The notes: generated by a model not told the origin, from the letters alone. 64,000 nt of DNA from AP-15 sp963788085 (GCA_963788085.1 CAWBFS010000048.1:1-64000), one strand, 5' to 3'; positions 1-8,637 are shown, numbered from the stretch's first letter. Numbers and translations are program-made.

Positions 1-1302
1 GCAGCGTTTGGGTGTGGCGAGGGGCCGTGGGCTCGCCGATCGGAAAGTTGATAAGTGTCTTGATGTTTGCCGGATCGAGCCCTTGTAGCTGTAACGAAGC
101 GCCGATAAGCCGCCGCTGCTCTGGGGCGATTTGGCGCACCTCAGTACATTGCCCCTTTCTTGGTCATAGATCTCCATTGTGCCTATCACTGCTCCTCCTT
201 TGGTAGCTTGCTCACTTCCCAGGGTTTGGGTTGGGCCTCGATTACTCCGCGGCGCGCCTCAGGTACTCCTTGCATTCTTCAAGATCTATTGGAGGGCTCG
301 GAGGCCGCTCGACGGCTTGCGTCGGGCCGAGCGGCGGTGGCGTCGCGCAGTCGTCTTCTTCGAAGACACCCGCTCGGCCCACGCCGCGGCCTCGATCGCA
401 CTGAGTGCGCCTGTGAAATCGGCTTGCGCTCGGCGTGTCTCGTCGAAATTCGGCGCGCGGCTTCGCCGAGGGCCCCTGCCCGCCTCGATTTCCTCGAGCT
501 GCCGCCGCGCGCCCGCCTCGTCGTCGAGCGCGCGTCTGGTAATCGCTGCGGCATGCCCACTCGGAATACTGGTCGGGATAAACCGCGCTGCGACAAACTC
601 GGCGCGCGCGGCCCGCGCAGCAAGCGCCAGCCGGCGACAAGACTTCGCCGCCCACAACTCGCCGGCATCGAGGCTCTCGTACCCAGGAGTGGACATCTCC
701 TCGCGGCATGCATCGTCCGCCGCAAACCCCACGCAATTCGATGTCCTCACGCCGACAATCCGATGCGGGAGCGCTCTCGGAATCGCAGCAACTGTTCTTC
801 GCGTCGTCGCCGGTGGCGCTCGGCGGCCTCGGCTTCGGCGTGCTCCCGCTCGGCCGCCTCCCGTTCCTGATCGCGACGCCGGTCATGGGCGGCCTCCATC
901 CAATGGACCCTGTCGAGAAACTTGCGACGTTCGCGCAGGAGTTGGTCGCAGATCGCGACCATCTGGCCGAATCGAGAAGCGGGAAGGGAAACTGGCGATC
1001 ACTCCAAACGCCAGTGATGGCTTGGTCGAGAAGGTCGGCCGGAATTCGCCAGCTCGGCCTTCATCGCTCTGGCGAAGGTGGGCCTGTCTTCGAGGAGGTC
1101 GGCGCCGATGTTGAACGACCCCATCAGCACCATCGTGGCCTTGGTGACCTGACTCGGTGATGCCGAACGAAACTCGCCTCGATCTCCTCGGCAAGCGCCG
1201 GCAGAATGTGCTCGGCGATCAAAGCAGTGGGCTCACCGCTCAGCAGGTGTCGCAATCGCTGCAGCAACGCACCCGTTGGACGCTGAGTCAAGGTCGATGA
1301 TG
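1..1302 (-). other. Degenerate region with minus-strand coding fragments, no intact gene
   Basis: No full-length gene can be supported here. On the minus strand several short stretches look like real protein but lie in different frames. Around 1170-1040 one frame reads ATMVLMGSFNIGADLLEDRP. At 962-747 there is a highly charged helix rich in Arg, Glu and Ala that begins MVAICDQLLRERRKFLDRVH. At 750-286 there is an Ala-rich helical stretch. The frame changes between them imply several indels in one or two former genes that lay downstream of the replication-type helix-turn-helix gene at 1303-3840. I do not recognise a family. The many overlapping open frames on both strands result from the high GC content. 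Confidence 0.4.
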
Positions 1303-2019
1303 TCAGCCATGATAGTCCTGAGGGTTGAGGTCGATGATGATGTTTTGCTCCTCGTCGAGATCGTCGAGCAGAGCCTGGATCGCGGACCCGCGCTTTGACC
1401 CGAATGGCCGGTTCTCGTGTTCATTCTGTCTGCGCTGGTGCTGATCACGCTGAGCGAATTCATGCTCCTTGCGGATCCATTTGTGGTAGGCGGCGTCGAG
1501 GTTTCGGGGGATCTCGCCCTTTGCCCGCCAATGGTCCTGGAAGGCGTTGATGCGCTCAAGATCGCTCGCGTCCAGCCCATATTTCTGCGACGCCCAGGCG
1601 ACGGTCTCGGCGCTCGGCTGATACCCATCGAGATCATTAGAAAGAGAGCCCCCCTCGCGCGCGCCCGCGCGCGATGTGGGATTCTTTCTGTTCTTAATAT
1701 CTTCTGTTCGGCTATTCCGAATCGGAAATGGGTCCGCCGTCCAAACTGGCACTGTCTGATTTGGCACTGTCTGATTTGGCACTATCTGATTTGGGAGGTG
1801 GTTCCGGGTCGCCGAGGAGGATTTCATAGACGTTGGCCCAGCCATGCTTGGCGCGCCGTCGATGCTTTCGAAGCAGCCGCTTCGTTTCGAGTTCCCTTCG
1901 TCGAAACGGTGGCTTGTGTGCTCTTGGTTCGTCCGAGGGTCGCGATTGTTGCTCAGGCTCGGCCAGGCGAGGCGTTCTTTATTGGCGTGCCAAGCGATGG
2001 TTGACGATCAGAACCCTTA
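1303..2019 (-). pseudogene. 3' part of a helix-turn-helix/DnaT-like gene (copy A), cut by an insertion sequence
   Basis: The minus-strand reading ends in a C-terminal domain with the pattern YGLDASDLERINAFQDHW followed by AAYHKWIRKE. This resembles the DnaT-like C-terminal region of replication or primosome-type HTH proteins on plasmids and integrated elements (family judgement from pattern, not a search). The N-terminal HTH part at 1860-2016 matches copy B (3468-3722) almost base for base but has several indels that break the frame. Three copies of a 15-base unit (ctgatttggcact-type) lie at about 1748-1793; copy B has two. The first codons of this gene lie beyond the element, at 3339-3440, so the insertion split the gene. 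Confidence 0.6.
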
Positions 2020-3335
2020 GGGCGCGTCCACAAATAATCAAATCGACTTTTGATAGAGTAAGATATTGGGTTTACAACCAAGTTGAATACCGTATGTTGT
2101 AGGGGTGATCGATATCGAACCCATCAGAGAGCGGTTTTCGGCGGTGGCGCCCTTTCTCGATGAACGGGGCCGTCGTCTGGTCGCAGCGGCGGAGGCATTC
2201 GCCGCGGGTTATGGCGGGATCGCGGCGGTTGCGACGGCGACCGGGGTTGCGCCGAGCACAATCGGGCGGGGTCTGAAGGAATTGGCGCAAGAGGAGCCGT
2301 CGAAACGGATTCGGCGGCCGGGAGCGGGGCGTAAGCCGACGATTTCCAAGGACCCGACGCTGCTTTCCGATCTCGAAGCCCTGGTCGAACCGACGACCCG
2401 CGGGGATCCGCAATCGCCGCTGCGCTGGACCTGCAAGAGCGTGCGCCGTCTGGCGCAGGCGCTGCAAGCGCAGGGTCACGAGGTCAGCCGCACCCTGGTC
2501 GGCCACTTGCTCAATGAGGCGGGTTACAGTCTGCAAGGCAACCGCAAGACCACGGAAGGCGACAGCCACCCCGACCGGGATGCGCAATTCGGCTACATCA
2601 ATACCCAAGTGTCCACCGCGTTGGCTGACCAGCAGCCGGTGATCTCCGTCGACACCAAGAAAAAGGAACTGGTCGGCGATTTCCGCAACAACGGGCGCGA
2701 ATATCGCCCCCAAGGTAACCCGGAAGAAGTCCGGGTCCATGATTTCCTGATCAAGGAATTGGGTCGCGCGGTGCCGTACGGGGTCTATGACCTTGCCGCC
2801 AATTCGGGGTGGGTCAGTGTCGGCGTCGACCATGACACGGCCGCCTTCGCGGTGAACAGCATCCGCCAGTGGTGGCTTACCGTCGGTCGGGCGCGTTATC
2901 CCCAGGCAAGCCGTCTGCTCATCACCGCCGATGGCGGCGGCAGCAACGGCTCGCGGGTGCGGCTATGGAAACGCGAACTGCAGAAGCTGGCCAACGAGTT
3001 CGGCATCGACATCGTGGTCAGCCACCTGCCGCCCGGCACCAGCAAGTGGAACAAAATCGAGCACCGCCTCTTCTCTTTCATCAGCCAGAACTGGCGTGCC
3101 AAGCCACTCGTCAGCTATCGCGTCATCGTCGAGCTGATCTCGGCTACTACCACCAAAACCGGCCTCACTGTGCGCTGCGAACTCGACACTGGCCAATACC
3201 CCAGCGGCATTGTCGTCTCCGACGCCGAGATGGCCGCTCTCAACATCAAACGTGCCGAGTTCCACGGCGAGTGGAACTACACCATCTCACCAGGTCCGCA
3301 TCGCCCAAATCGCGCGTTTATCTCGTGACGGACCC
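2020..3335 (+). mobile_element. ISAzo13-type insertion sequence, complete, 1316 bp
   Basis: The limits come from comparing the split copy A with the neighbouring unsplit copy B. In B the sequence reads gaacccttaggtccgtc. In A it runs gaaccctta, then the element, then tta again, so tta at 2017-2019 and 3336-3338 is a 3-bp target duplication. The ends are imperfect inverted repeats: the left end begins gggcgcgtccacaaataat and the right end, read in reverse, begins gggtccgtcacgagataaa. They share GGG, CGTC and ATAA. One transposase gene fills the element. Family assignment rests on the transposase. Confidence 0.8.
2105..3328 (+). CDS. ISAzo13 family transposase
   Basis: This 407-residue protein has an N-terminal helix-turn-helix (about residues 25-60, around VATATGVAPSTIGRGLKEL) and a DDE nuclease core. 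Candidate acidic residues are the Asp in VISVDTKKKELVGDF (about 180), the Asp in LLITADGGGSNGSR (about 275) and the Glu in WNKIEHRLFSFI (about 320). This spacing and the GGGSNGSR motif fit the ISAzo13/Rhodopirellula-type DDE family. The start is a GTG 85 bases inside the left end. The frame is intact and full length for the family, so the element may be active or recently active, although the genes around it are decayed. Confidence 0.88.
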   Translation: MIDIEPIRERFSAVAPFLDERGRRLVAAAEAFAAGYGGIAAVATATGVAPSTIGRGLKELAQEEPSKRIRRPGAGRKPTISKDPTLLSDLEALVEPTTRGDPQSPLRWTCKSVRRLAQALQAQGHEVSRTLVGHLLNEAGYSLQGNRKTTEGDSHPDRDAQFGYINTQVSTALADQQPVISVDTKKKELVGDFRNNGREYRPQGNPEEVRVHDFLIKELGRAVPYGVYDLAANSGWVSVGVDHDTAAFAVNSIRQWWLTVGRARYPQASRLLITADGGGSNGSRVRLWKRELQKLANEFGIDIVVSHLPPGTSKWNKIEHRLFSFISQNWRAKPLVSYRVIVELISATTTKTGLTVRCELDTGQYPSGIVVSDAEMAALNIKRAEFHGEWNYTISPGPHRPNRAFIS

Positions 3336-3338
3336 TTA

Positions 3339-3840
3339 GATCTGTCAGCGTAAGCCCCGGCTCGGTCGCCGCCCGCAGCGATATCCGCGCATACCGCGCA
3401 CCGGCCTCTTTACCTCGCGTGATCGGCGACTTCGCAGACTCCCGGCAACTCGTGGAGCCTGTCCAAACTGGCACTGTCTGATTTGGCACTATCTGATTTG
3501 GGAGGTGGTTCCGGGTCGCCGAGGAGGATTTCATAGACGTTGGCCCAGCCATGCCTGGCGCGCCGTCGATGCTTTCGAAGCAGCCGCTTCGTTTCGAGTT
3601 TCTTCGTCGAAACGGTGACTTTGTGCTCCGTGGTGCGTGCGAGGGTCGCAATCGTTGTCAGGCTCGGCCAGGCCAGGCGTTCTTTATTGGCGTGCCAAGC
3701 GATGACGATCAGAACCCTTAGGTCCGTCAGCGTAAGCCCAGGCTCGGTCACCGCCCACAGCGGTATTCCGCAAACCGCGCGCCGGCCTCATTACCGGCTT
3801 GCGCGATCGGCAACTCGCCGAACTCCTGGCGGCTCGTGCA
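3339..3840 (-). pseudogene. 5' part of copy A and HTH half of copy B of a replication-type helix-turn-helix gene
   Basis: Reading the minus strand from about 3840, copy B gives a winged-helix-like segment (LTLTDLRVLIVIAWHANKER, then WPSLTTIATLARTTEHKVTV, then KKLETKRLLRKHRRRARHGW) that ends at about 3468. There it runs directly into the upstream part of copy A (ARYARISLRAATEPGLTLTD), which stops at the insertion sequence. The arrangement is a partial tandem duplication, B-HTH joined to A-start, followed by IS insertion into A. The two copies agree closely, but B lacks one base near 3770 relative to A. Neither copy can give a complete protein. The function inferred for the ancestor is DNA binding in replication of a plasmid or integrated element. 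Confidence 0.6.
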
Positions 3841-4053
3841 GCCCGCCATTGCACAAACCCTTGCGTTTCCTAGAACCGGCGTCTAGATTATCTACGTCGC
3901 GTTCCACTCCTGCCCGTTCCACTCCTTTGCAAGAGGATGCGGCAGTCAAAATCCCCCAAGGCTTTTGGCAGATCCAGTGCGACCCCGATGTGTGCCGACA
4001 TGCCAGGGTCGCACTTACTTCAGGTCAGCTCAGTCGGCGTCTCGCCTCGTTTG

Positions 4054-4389
4054 TTAGCCGTCCGGCAGGCGCCCCCTGGCCCCCTGTTCCGCCTCATAGC
4101 GGCCTGATCGGTTGGTGGTCTTGCGCGGGCGGCCGCGGCGCGGTGGCGCCAAGCCGCTCGTGCTCTCCTCCTCCCGATACTCGCTCGGCGGGGGGTTCGT
4201 TATTTTCGCATAGTGCGCCCGCAGAACCGCCTTCGATGCTAACCACGTCCGGCCCATCTTGCCGGCGGGTAGCTGTCCGCTTTCCAACAAGTAATAGGTG
4301 CGCCCTGGCGGCTCACCGATGAAGTTCGATATTGGGCCCACACCCCGCAGCCTGTCATTGGCCAGCGTTTCGTTTTTCTCAGGATCCAT
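4054..4389 (-). CDS. Small helix-turn-helix (excisionase/AlpA-like) DNA-binding protein
   Basis: This 111-residue protein has a central motif of the MerR/excisionase type: IGEPPGRTYYLLESGQLPAG, then KMGRTWLASKAVLRAHY, at about residues 25-65. A basic tail follows, including PPRRGRPRKTTNR, which resembles an AT-hook. I chose the ATG at 4389 because GAGAG lies a few bases upstream; a longer form starting at 4422 is open. It lies 61 bases downstream of the orphan gene at 4451-5296, in the same direction, and may be co-transcribed. Proteins of this type often control excision or replication genes in islands and phages; that role is inferred. Confidence 0.7.
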   Translation of the reverse strand: MDPEKNETLANDRLRGVGPISNFIGEPPGRTYYLLESGQLPAGKMGRTWLASKAVLRAHYAKITNPPPSEYREEESTSGLAPPRRGRPRKTTNRSGRYEAEQGARGRLPDG

Positions 4390-4450
4390 TTGTCTCTCGC
4401 GGCGCACAGTGCCGAATTGCACGATAGATGTGCGAGATAATGGAGTTTTC

Positions 4451-5296
4451 TCAGACCGTCGACTGGGTCAATTTTTTCTGACCCACCCCTTTTAATTTTT
4501 CTTCACTGACGCAGACGTGGTCGATAATTTTCAGCACCTCGATGCCGCGTTCATCGAGCTGGCAGAAAATTGACGTGTTCAAATCTGGTAATGGCAAATC
4601 TTCCGGGACGGACCAGATGCACGATGGGTCGAGAAGAGTGACACGCTCCTTTGTGTTTAGAATAAAGCTGGTACCAAACCTCTGTAGATCTCTCGCGACT
4701 GCCAGGAATACGCCCAGCCATACGATGCCGCTAAAGTCAAAACCCTTCAAGGTCTTGCAGATCAGAACCCCTGCAGCCAAATGAGAGACGTTTTTATATT
4801 TTCGCCAAGCGTTTCTGATGTGGGTCATGCTCCGCAATACGCCGTGGCGTCCTTTGCACGCCGCAATCAGGAACATGGCCTTGCCGATGCTCGCCTCGAC
4901 ACCGTGAGCGTCGATTGCCCGGACAAGACGAAGAATACTCGCTACCGTCGTCCAGTCGCGCAGGCGGACCGCGTCCGCCTGCCAGTCATGTGGAACGCCA
5001 CTTGCGGCTGTGAGCGCGTCGAGCCCCCCCGCTAGGTCATAGAAATCCTTCCATAGCGACCCCCAGACCAACTGGAGGGCCATCGTAGTCTCCGGGTCCA
5101 CTGGCTGCTCGATCCGTTCGAGCGTGCCGAGGGCATCGGCAAACCCTCTCGCCAGGAAGGAGCGGCGACGCACCTCATCGTCCGGCGAGATCATGTAGCC
5201 GAGGATGCGGAACCAAACGTCCGCGTAATTCAGGTAGCCCGACGCGACGTCGAGGTCCATTTCCGGCATCGATGCCTCCGATCTTGTCGCGTTCAT
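4451..5296 (-). CDS. Orphan protein of unknown function next to tRNA-Gln
   Basis: A 281-residue open frame with normal amino-acid composition and no signal peptide or clear membrane helix. I do not recognise a family. The protein is rich in Trp, Leu and Arg, with a helical look throughout; segments such as MALQLVWGSLWKDFYDLAGG and GFDFSGIVWLGVFLAVARDL suggest a soluble alpha-helical fold. Starts at residue 1 or at Met10 are both possible. It is the first gene of a minus-strand pair with the small HTH protein downstream. It sits between the decayed mobile region and the tRNA gene, so it is probably cargo or a maintenance gene of an integrated element (inference). Confidence 0.6.
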   Translation of the reverse strand: MNATRSEASMPEMDLDVASGYLNYADVWFRILGYMISPDDEVRRRSFLARGFADALGTLERIEQPVDPETTMALQLVWGSLWKDFYDLAGGLDALTAASGVPHDWQADAVRLRDWTTVASILRLVRAIDAHGVEASIGKAMFLIAACKGRHGVLRSMTHIRNAWRKYKNVSHLAAGVLICKTLKGFDFSGIVWLGVFLAVARDLQRFGTSFILNTKERVTLLDPSCIWSVPEDLPLPDLNTSIFCQLDERGIEVLKIIDHVCVSEEKLKGVGQKKLTQSTV

Positions 5297-5373
5297 GTCG
5301 CATCAAGCCGTCACGAGGTATTCAGAAATAGCGAAATCCGCGGGATTGTTTCGCAACGCATGCACTATAAGAG

Positions 5374-5391
5374 GGCCCCTTTTAAGGGGCC
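5374..5391 (-). terminator. Hairpin downstream of tRNA-Gln
   Basis: GGCCCCTT and AAGGGGCC form 8-bp arms with almost no spacer, 29 bases beyond the tRNA 3' end. Read on the minus strand the hairpin is followed by a short pyrimidine stretch (ctcttat). This is the likely end of the tRNA transcript. Confidence 0.6.
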
Positions 5392-5419
5392 TTGTAGCAA
5401 AAATCCAAATTATATCAAT

Positions 5420-5494
5420 TGGCTGGGGGACTAGGATTCGAACCTAGACTGGCGGAGTCAGAAGTCCGCTGTCCTACCGTTAGACGATCCCCCA
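5420..5494 (-). tRNA. tRNA-Gln (CUG), with an apparent 8-nt anticodon loop
   Basis: The minus strand folds as a tRNA: acceptor stem TGGGGGA with TCCCCCA, then G73 and an encoded CCA. The D arm is GTC/GAC, the anticodon stem GCGGA/TCCGC and the T arm CTAGG-TTCGAAT-CCTAG. The weak U1-A72 pair is typical of tRNA-Gln. The loop reads CTTCTGAC, eight bases instead of seven, so the usual position counting fails; CTG is the sensible anticodon if one base is extra. The variable region is four bases. The extra base could be an assembly error or real. Confidence 0.88.
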
Positions 5495-5603
5495 TCCGAC
5501 GTTGGGCTCGAGTTCGGGGCCAATCCGCCCTGAATTGATAGCACAGCGAGGCGGGGCACGATAGGGCTTAGCGTTACCGCGGCGCCGGTGAGTTGTGTGA
5601 TAT

Positions 5604-6818
5604 TTGTGGGGTTTTAATTCGTCGGCTGATTGCGCTACCATCGGTAGTTCGTGCTTCGATGAAGATGGATTGCTGCCGTGGAGAAGCCGCTCGGCGCAGG
5701 GGCTCCGTCCGGAGGCGGGTCGCCCTCCGGCTGACGCCCCGCTGGTGCCCGGCGCAGTCGGGACCACCGGAAAGTCGATCTCCGCCGGGTTGCGGGCGGG
5801 GCGCTCGCATGCGCCGGATTTCAGGCCTGCTGCCCGGCCGCAAACCACCGCGCACCGCTTCGCGCCGCAATACGCGGCGCTCGATCTCGGCACGAACAAC
5901 TGCCGGCTCTTGGTGGCGCGGCCGGCAGGCTCGGGGTTTCGCGTCGTCGATGCGTTTTCCCGCATCGTCCGCCTCGGTGAAGGTCTGGCAGCGAGCGGAG
6001 TGCTTTCCGAAGACGCCATGGCGCGCGCGCTCGACGCGCTCAAAATCTGCGCCGACAAGATCGCCGGCCGCCGGGTCGCCGCGGGGCGCTACGTCGCCAC
6101 GGAGGCATGCCGCCAGGCGGCGAATTGCGAGGCGTTCCTCGCCCGGGTGCGAGAGGAAATCGGGATCGAGATCGAAATCATCTCGAGCACCGAAGAGGCG
6201 CGCCTCGTCGTCGCCGGGTGCGCTCCGCTGCTCAATCCGCGCATTCCTTACGCGATCGTCTTCGATATCGGCGGGGGCTCGACCGAAATCGTCTGGCTGC
6301 GGCTCTGGGGCGGGGGCAATCGGGGGCGGCCCGAGATCCTCGGCTCGATGTCGCTTCCTTTCGGCGTGGTCACCCTGACCGATCGGTTCGGCGGCGCCGA
6401 AGTTTCACCGGCGACCTACCGCGCAATGGTCGCCGAGGCGGTGGCGGCATTGGCGCCGTTCGAGCGCACCAACGACATCCAGCGCCATGTCAGAACGGGC
6501 AGAGTGCAGATGCTCGGCAGCTCGGGGACGGTCACGACGCTCGCCGGCATCCATCTGGCGCTGCCGCGCTATACCCGCGCTCTGGTCGACGGGAGCGTCT
6601 TGACCTTCGAGCAGATCTCGATCGTCTCGACCCATCTGGCTGGTCTCGACCTCGCCGGACGCGCCGCCAATCCGTGCATCGGCCGCGAGCGCGCCGATCT
6701 GGTGCTGAGCGGCTGCGCGATCCTCGACGCGATCTGCCTGACGTGGCCGGTCGGCCGGCTGCGCGTCGCCGACCGCGGGGTCAGGGAGGGCATCCTCTTC
6801 GACCTGATGCAGCGGTGA
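5604..6818 (+). CDS. ppx: Ppx/GppA family phosphatase (exopolyphosphatase / pppGpp phosphohydrolase)
   Basis: The protein has the ASKHA fold of the Ppx/GppA family. A first phosphate-binding loop, YAALDLGTNNCRLLV, begins near residue 90; IISSTEEARLV lies further on, then the second nucleotide loop FDIGGGSTEIVWL (about 215) and LGSSGTVTTLAGI (about 295). It ends after the two phosphatase domains, without the C-terminal HD-like domain of long enzymes. The family removes terminal phosphates from polyphosphate or pppGpp. The first 85 residues are low-complexity and precede the conserved fold; an in-frame GTG at 5745 or TTG at 5790 may be the true start. rlmE follows after one base, so the two are probably one operon. 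Confidence 0.85.
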   Translation: MWGFNSSADCATIGSSCFDEDGLLPWRSRSAQGLRPEAGRPPADAPLVPGAVGTTGKSISAGLRAGRSHAPDFRPAARPQTTAHRFAPQYAALDLGTNNCRLLVARPAGSGFRVVDAFSRIVRLGEGLAASGVLSEDAMARALDALKICADKIAGRRVAAGRYVATEACRQAANCEAFLARVREEIGIEIEIISSTEEARLVVAGCAPLLNPRIPYAIVFDIGGGSTEIVWLRLWGGGNRGRPEILGSMSLPFGVVTLTDRFGGAEVSPATYRAMVAEAVAALAPFERTNDIQRHVRTGRVQMLGSSGTVTTLAGIHLALPRYTRALVDGSVLTFEQISIVSTHLAGLDLAGRAANPCIGRERADLVLSGCAILDAICLTWPVGRLRVADRGVREGILFDLMQR

Positions 6819-6819
6819 C

Positions 6820-7557
6820 GTGGCAGACGAGGGCGGCCGGTCCCGAGATCCGCGGCGGCGCGGCGCGAAGAGGTCTGGCCCGCCTGACACACGCAACGCA
6901 GCCGTAAAGGTTCGCAGCGCGCGCCGGCGCAAGCCCTCCTCGACCGAGTGGCTGTCGCGTCAACTGAACGATCCCTATGTCGCAGAGGCGCAACGGCTCG
7001 GTTACCGGTCGCGCGCCGCCTTCAAGTTGATCGAACTGGACGACCGTTTCCGGCTGTTGCTGCCGGGCCGCCGGGTGGTCGATCTCGGCTGTGCGCCGGG
7101 CGGCTGGACGCAAGTCGCCGTCGAGCGCGTCGGCGCGCGCGGCGCCGTCGTCGGGATTGACCTCGCGGAGACCGCGCCGATTGCCGGCGCCACGATCCTG
7201 CGCGCCGATGTGCACGACCCCGCCGCAGTCACCGCCGTCAGGGCCGAGCTCGGCGGTTTGGCCGATCTCGTATTGAGCGACATGGCGCCGTCCGCGACGG
7301 GCCATGCCGCGACCGACCATCTGCGGATCGTCGCGCTCGCCGAGGCGGCGTTCTCTGTCGCCGGGCAGATCCTCAAGCCCGGGGGCGCCTTTGTCGCCAA
7401 GGTGTTCCAGGGCGGCGCCGAGGGAGCGCTCCTCGCGCAGCTCAAGCGTGCCTTCGCCGAATTGCGCCATGCAAAGCCGCCGGCGAGCCGCGCCCAGTCG
7501 GCGGAGACTTACGTGCTCGCGAAAGGGTTTCGCGGCCAGGAATTGGCAACCGAATAG
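6820..7557 (+). CDS. rlmE: 23S rRNA (uridine-2'-O)-methyltransferase RlmE (FtsJ/RrmJ)
   Basis: This 245-residue protein has the FtsJ SAM-binding core. Motif I is VVDLGCAPGGWTQVA (residues about 87-101). The K-D-K-E catalytic residues can be placed at Lys69 (RAAFKLIEL), Asp in DLVLSDMAPS (about 150), Lys in FVAKVFQGG (about 190) and Glu in SAETYVLAKGF (about 230). The enzyme methylates the ribose of U2552 in the ribosomal A loop. The start is a GTG one base after the ppx stop, which suggests coupled translation. The N-terminal 35 residues are basic and variable, as is usual. A fragment of this gene's 3' end occurs again at 8721-8849. Confidence 0.93.
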   Translation: MADEGGRSRDPRRRGAKRSGPPDTRNAAVKVRSARRRKPSSTEWLSRQLNDPYVAEAQRLGYRSRAAFKLIELDDRFRLLLPGRRVVDLGCAPGGWTQVAVERVGARGAVVGIDLAETAPIAGATILRADVHDPAAVTAVRAELGGLADLVLSDMAPSATGHAATDHLRIVALAEAAFSVAGQILKPGGAFVAKVFQGGAEGALLAQLKRAFAELRHAKPPASRAQSAETYVLAKGFRGQELATE

Positions 7558-7606
7558 GTAGCCGCTGCCGCCAGCCACTCGGCTTGCGGTGACCCAGATG
7601 CGTCGG

Positions 7607-7807
7607 TCAGCGCTCGGCCGTGTTCTGCCCCTCCCACAAGGAGTAGTAGAGATTAGCGACACACCGATCGAAGGTGGGGGTGCCCGGCTCGATACCCACA
7701 TCAGCGCAGGCCAGGCGCGCGTGCGCCCAATCGATATTTTGGGCGCTCTGAGTCCCGCACGACCCAAGCAGGGCAGCAAAGCAGCAAATCAGGGCGATAC
7801 GCGACAT
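7607..7807 (-). CDS. Small lipoprotein with CxxxG-PGT-C motif (paralogue of 8960-9178)
   Basis: A 66-residue protein starting at ATG 7807 with GAGG upstream. It begins MSRIALICCFAALLGSCGTQ: a short hydrophobic signal with the lipobox LGSC, so Cys17 is probably lipidated. The mature part contains CADVGIEPGTPTFDRCVANL followed by YYSLW and a polar tail. The pattern C-x3-G-x-x-P-G-T-x2-[FY]-x2-C is seen in many small alphaproteobacterial envelope proteins of unknown role. The last residues (LYYSLWEGQNTAER) closely match the gene at 8960, so the two are recent duplicates. It is downstream of, and in line with, the Cache-like gene at 7933-8637. Confidence 0.75.
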   Translation of the reverse strand: MSRIALICCFAALLGSCGTQSAQNIDWAHARLACADVGIEPGTPTFDRCVANLYYSLWEGQNTAER

Positions 7808-7932
7808 ATTTTTTACAACCTCAAGGTGAAGGGATGTTAGCCCTTGCCTCAGCGGACAAGGGGCGGTTGCAGCATTGCGTCGGCCGGCGCTGCGGATTGC
7901 TTGAAATCGGCCAGGTGGGAGACAACCGAGCC

Positions 7933-8637
7933 TCAAAACCCAGGTCCGGTTTCCATGCAGGCTGCGAAAGATGGGGTACCGGGCCTGAACCCCGCCTGAG
8001 CGCATGCGTTTCGCCTCGCCGAGGCCTGCCCCGCCTGATCTAGCTCCGATAAGGACGCATCGAGACTCCTGACGCATGTGTCATAGAGGGCTCCCGACGA
8101 ATAGAGCCCCATGACGACGGAACAGGCATGGTGCTCCCTGGCCGTTCGCGATAAGTCTCCGGCCGCCTGGGTAGAGGTAGTGTAGTAGCCGACCCCGCAG
8201 GCGACGTCTCCAAGCCCCTCGACAAAGGATTCTTTGGGAACGGGAACGGTCGCGTTGGGCTTGGGGAACATGTAGTCTACGACGATGACTTCGCGCTGCT
8301 TGACGTTGGCCAACATCTCCTGGCCGAACATCTTGCCGGTCGGATCCCTGAGCGTCCGTATATCCCTACCCTTGGTCGTCGGGGGGCCAGCAAGCACGAT
8401 GCCGGATCTGAGATCGAAACAGAACACATAGAGGTCGCGATCTTTAAAGCCGCCGTTCGGGGCATCGAACCTGGCGAGCGCGCCGGCCTCGTTGGCCTCG
8501 ACCGCTGCGGCGGCCTTGGCGAGCAACGCCTTGGCATCGTCGGCGGTCCCGGACTGTTGAGCACTTATGGTACCACTGAAGCTCAGCGCTCCAACCAGCG
8601 CCACCGCCGCAAGAAGCGATTTCATTCGCATCTTCAT
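7933..8637 (-). CDS. Exported Cache-like sensor/ligand-binding protein with C-terminal cysteine motif
   Basis: I start at ATG 8637 because GGGGAGAGAG precedes it, giving a 234-residue protein. Residues 1-27 are a signal peptide (MKSLLAAVALVGALSFSG, cleavage after AQ). Residues about 35-150 resemble a single-Cache ligand-binding domain: AKAAAAVEANEAGALARFD, FKDRDLYVFCFDLRSGIVLA, then GKMFGQEM and REVIVVDYMFPKP. The C-terminal part holds HACSVVMGLYSSGALYDTCV and a CAQAGFRPGTPSFAACM motif, both shared with the gene at 9225-9605. There is no membrane anchor or signalling domain, so it would be a free periplasmic protein. The arrangement suggests a fusion of a Cache module to the local cysteine-motif family. 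Confidence 0.72.
   Translation of the reverse strand: MKMRMKSLLAAVALVGALSFSGTISAQQSGTADDAKALLAKAAAAVEANEAGALARFDAPNGGFKDRDLYVFCFDLRSGIVLAGPPTTKGRDIRTLRDPTGKMFGQEMLANVKQREVIVVDYMFPKPNATVPVPKESFVEGLGDVACGVGYYTTSTQAAGDLSRTAREHHACSVVMGLYSSGALYDTCVRSLDASLSELDQAGQASARRNACAQAGFRPGTPSFAACMETGPGF

Noticed and set aside
242..886. Long minus-strand open frames in the first kilobase
   Set aside because: Several frames overlap here with Arg/Ser/Pro-rich composition. Only short parts look like protein and they change frame, so no intact gene is claimed.
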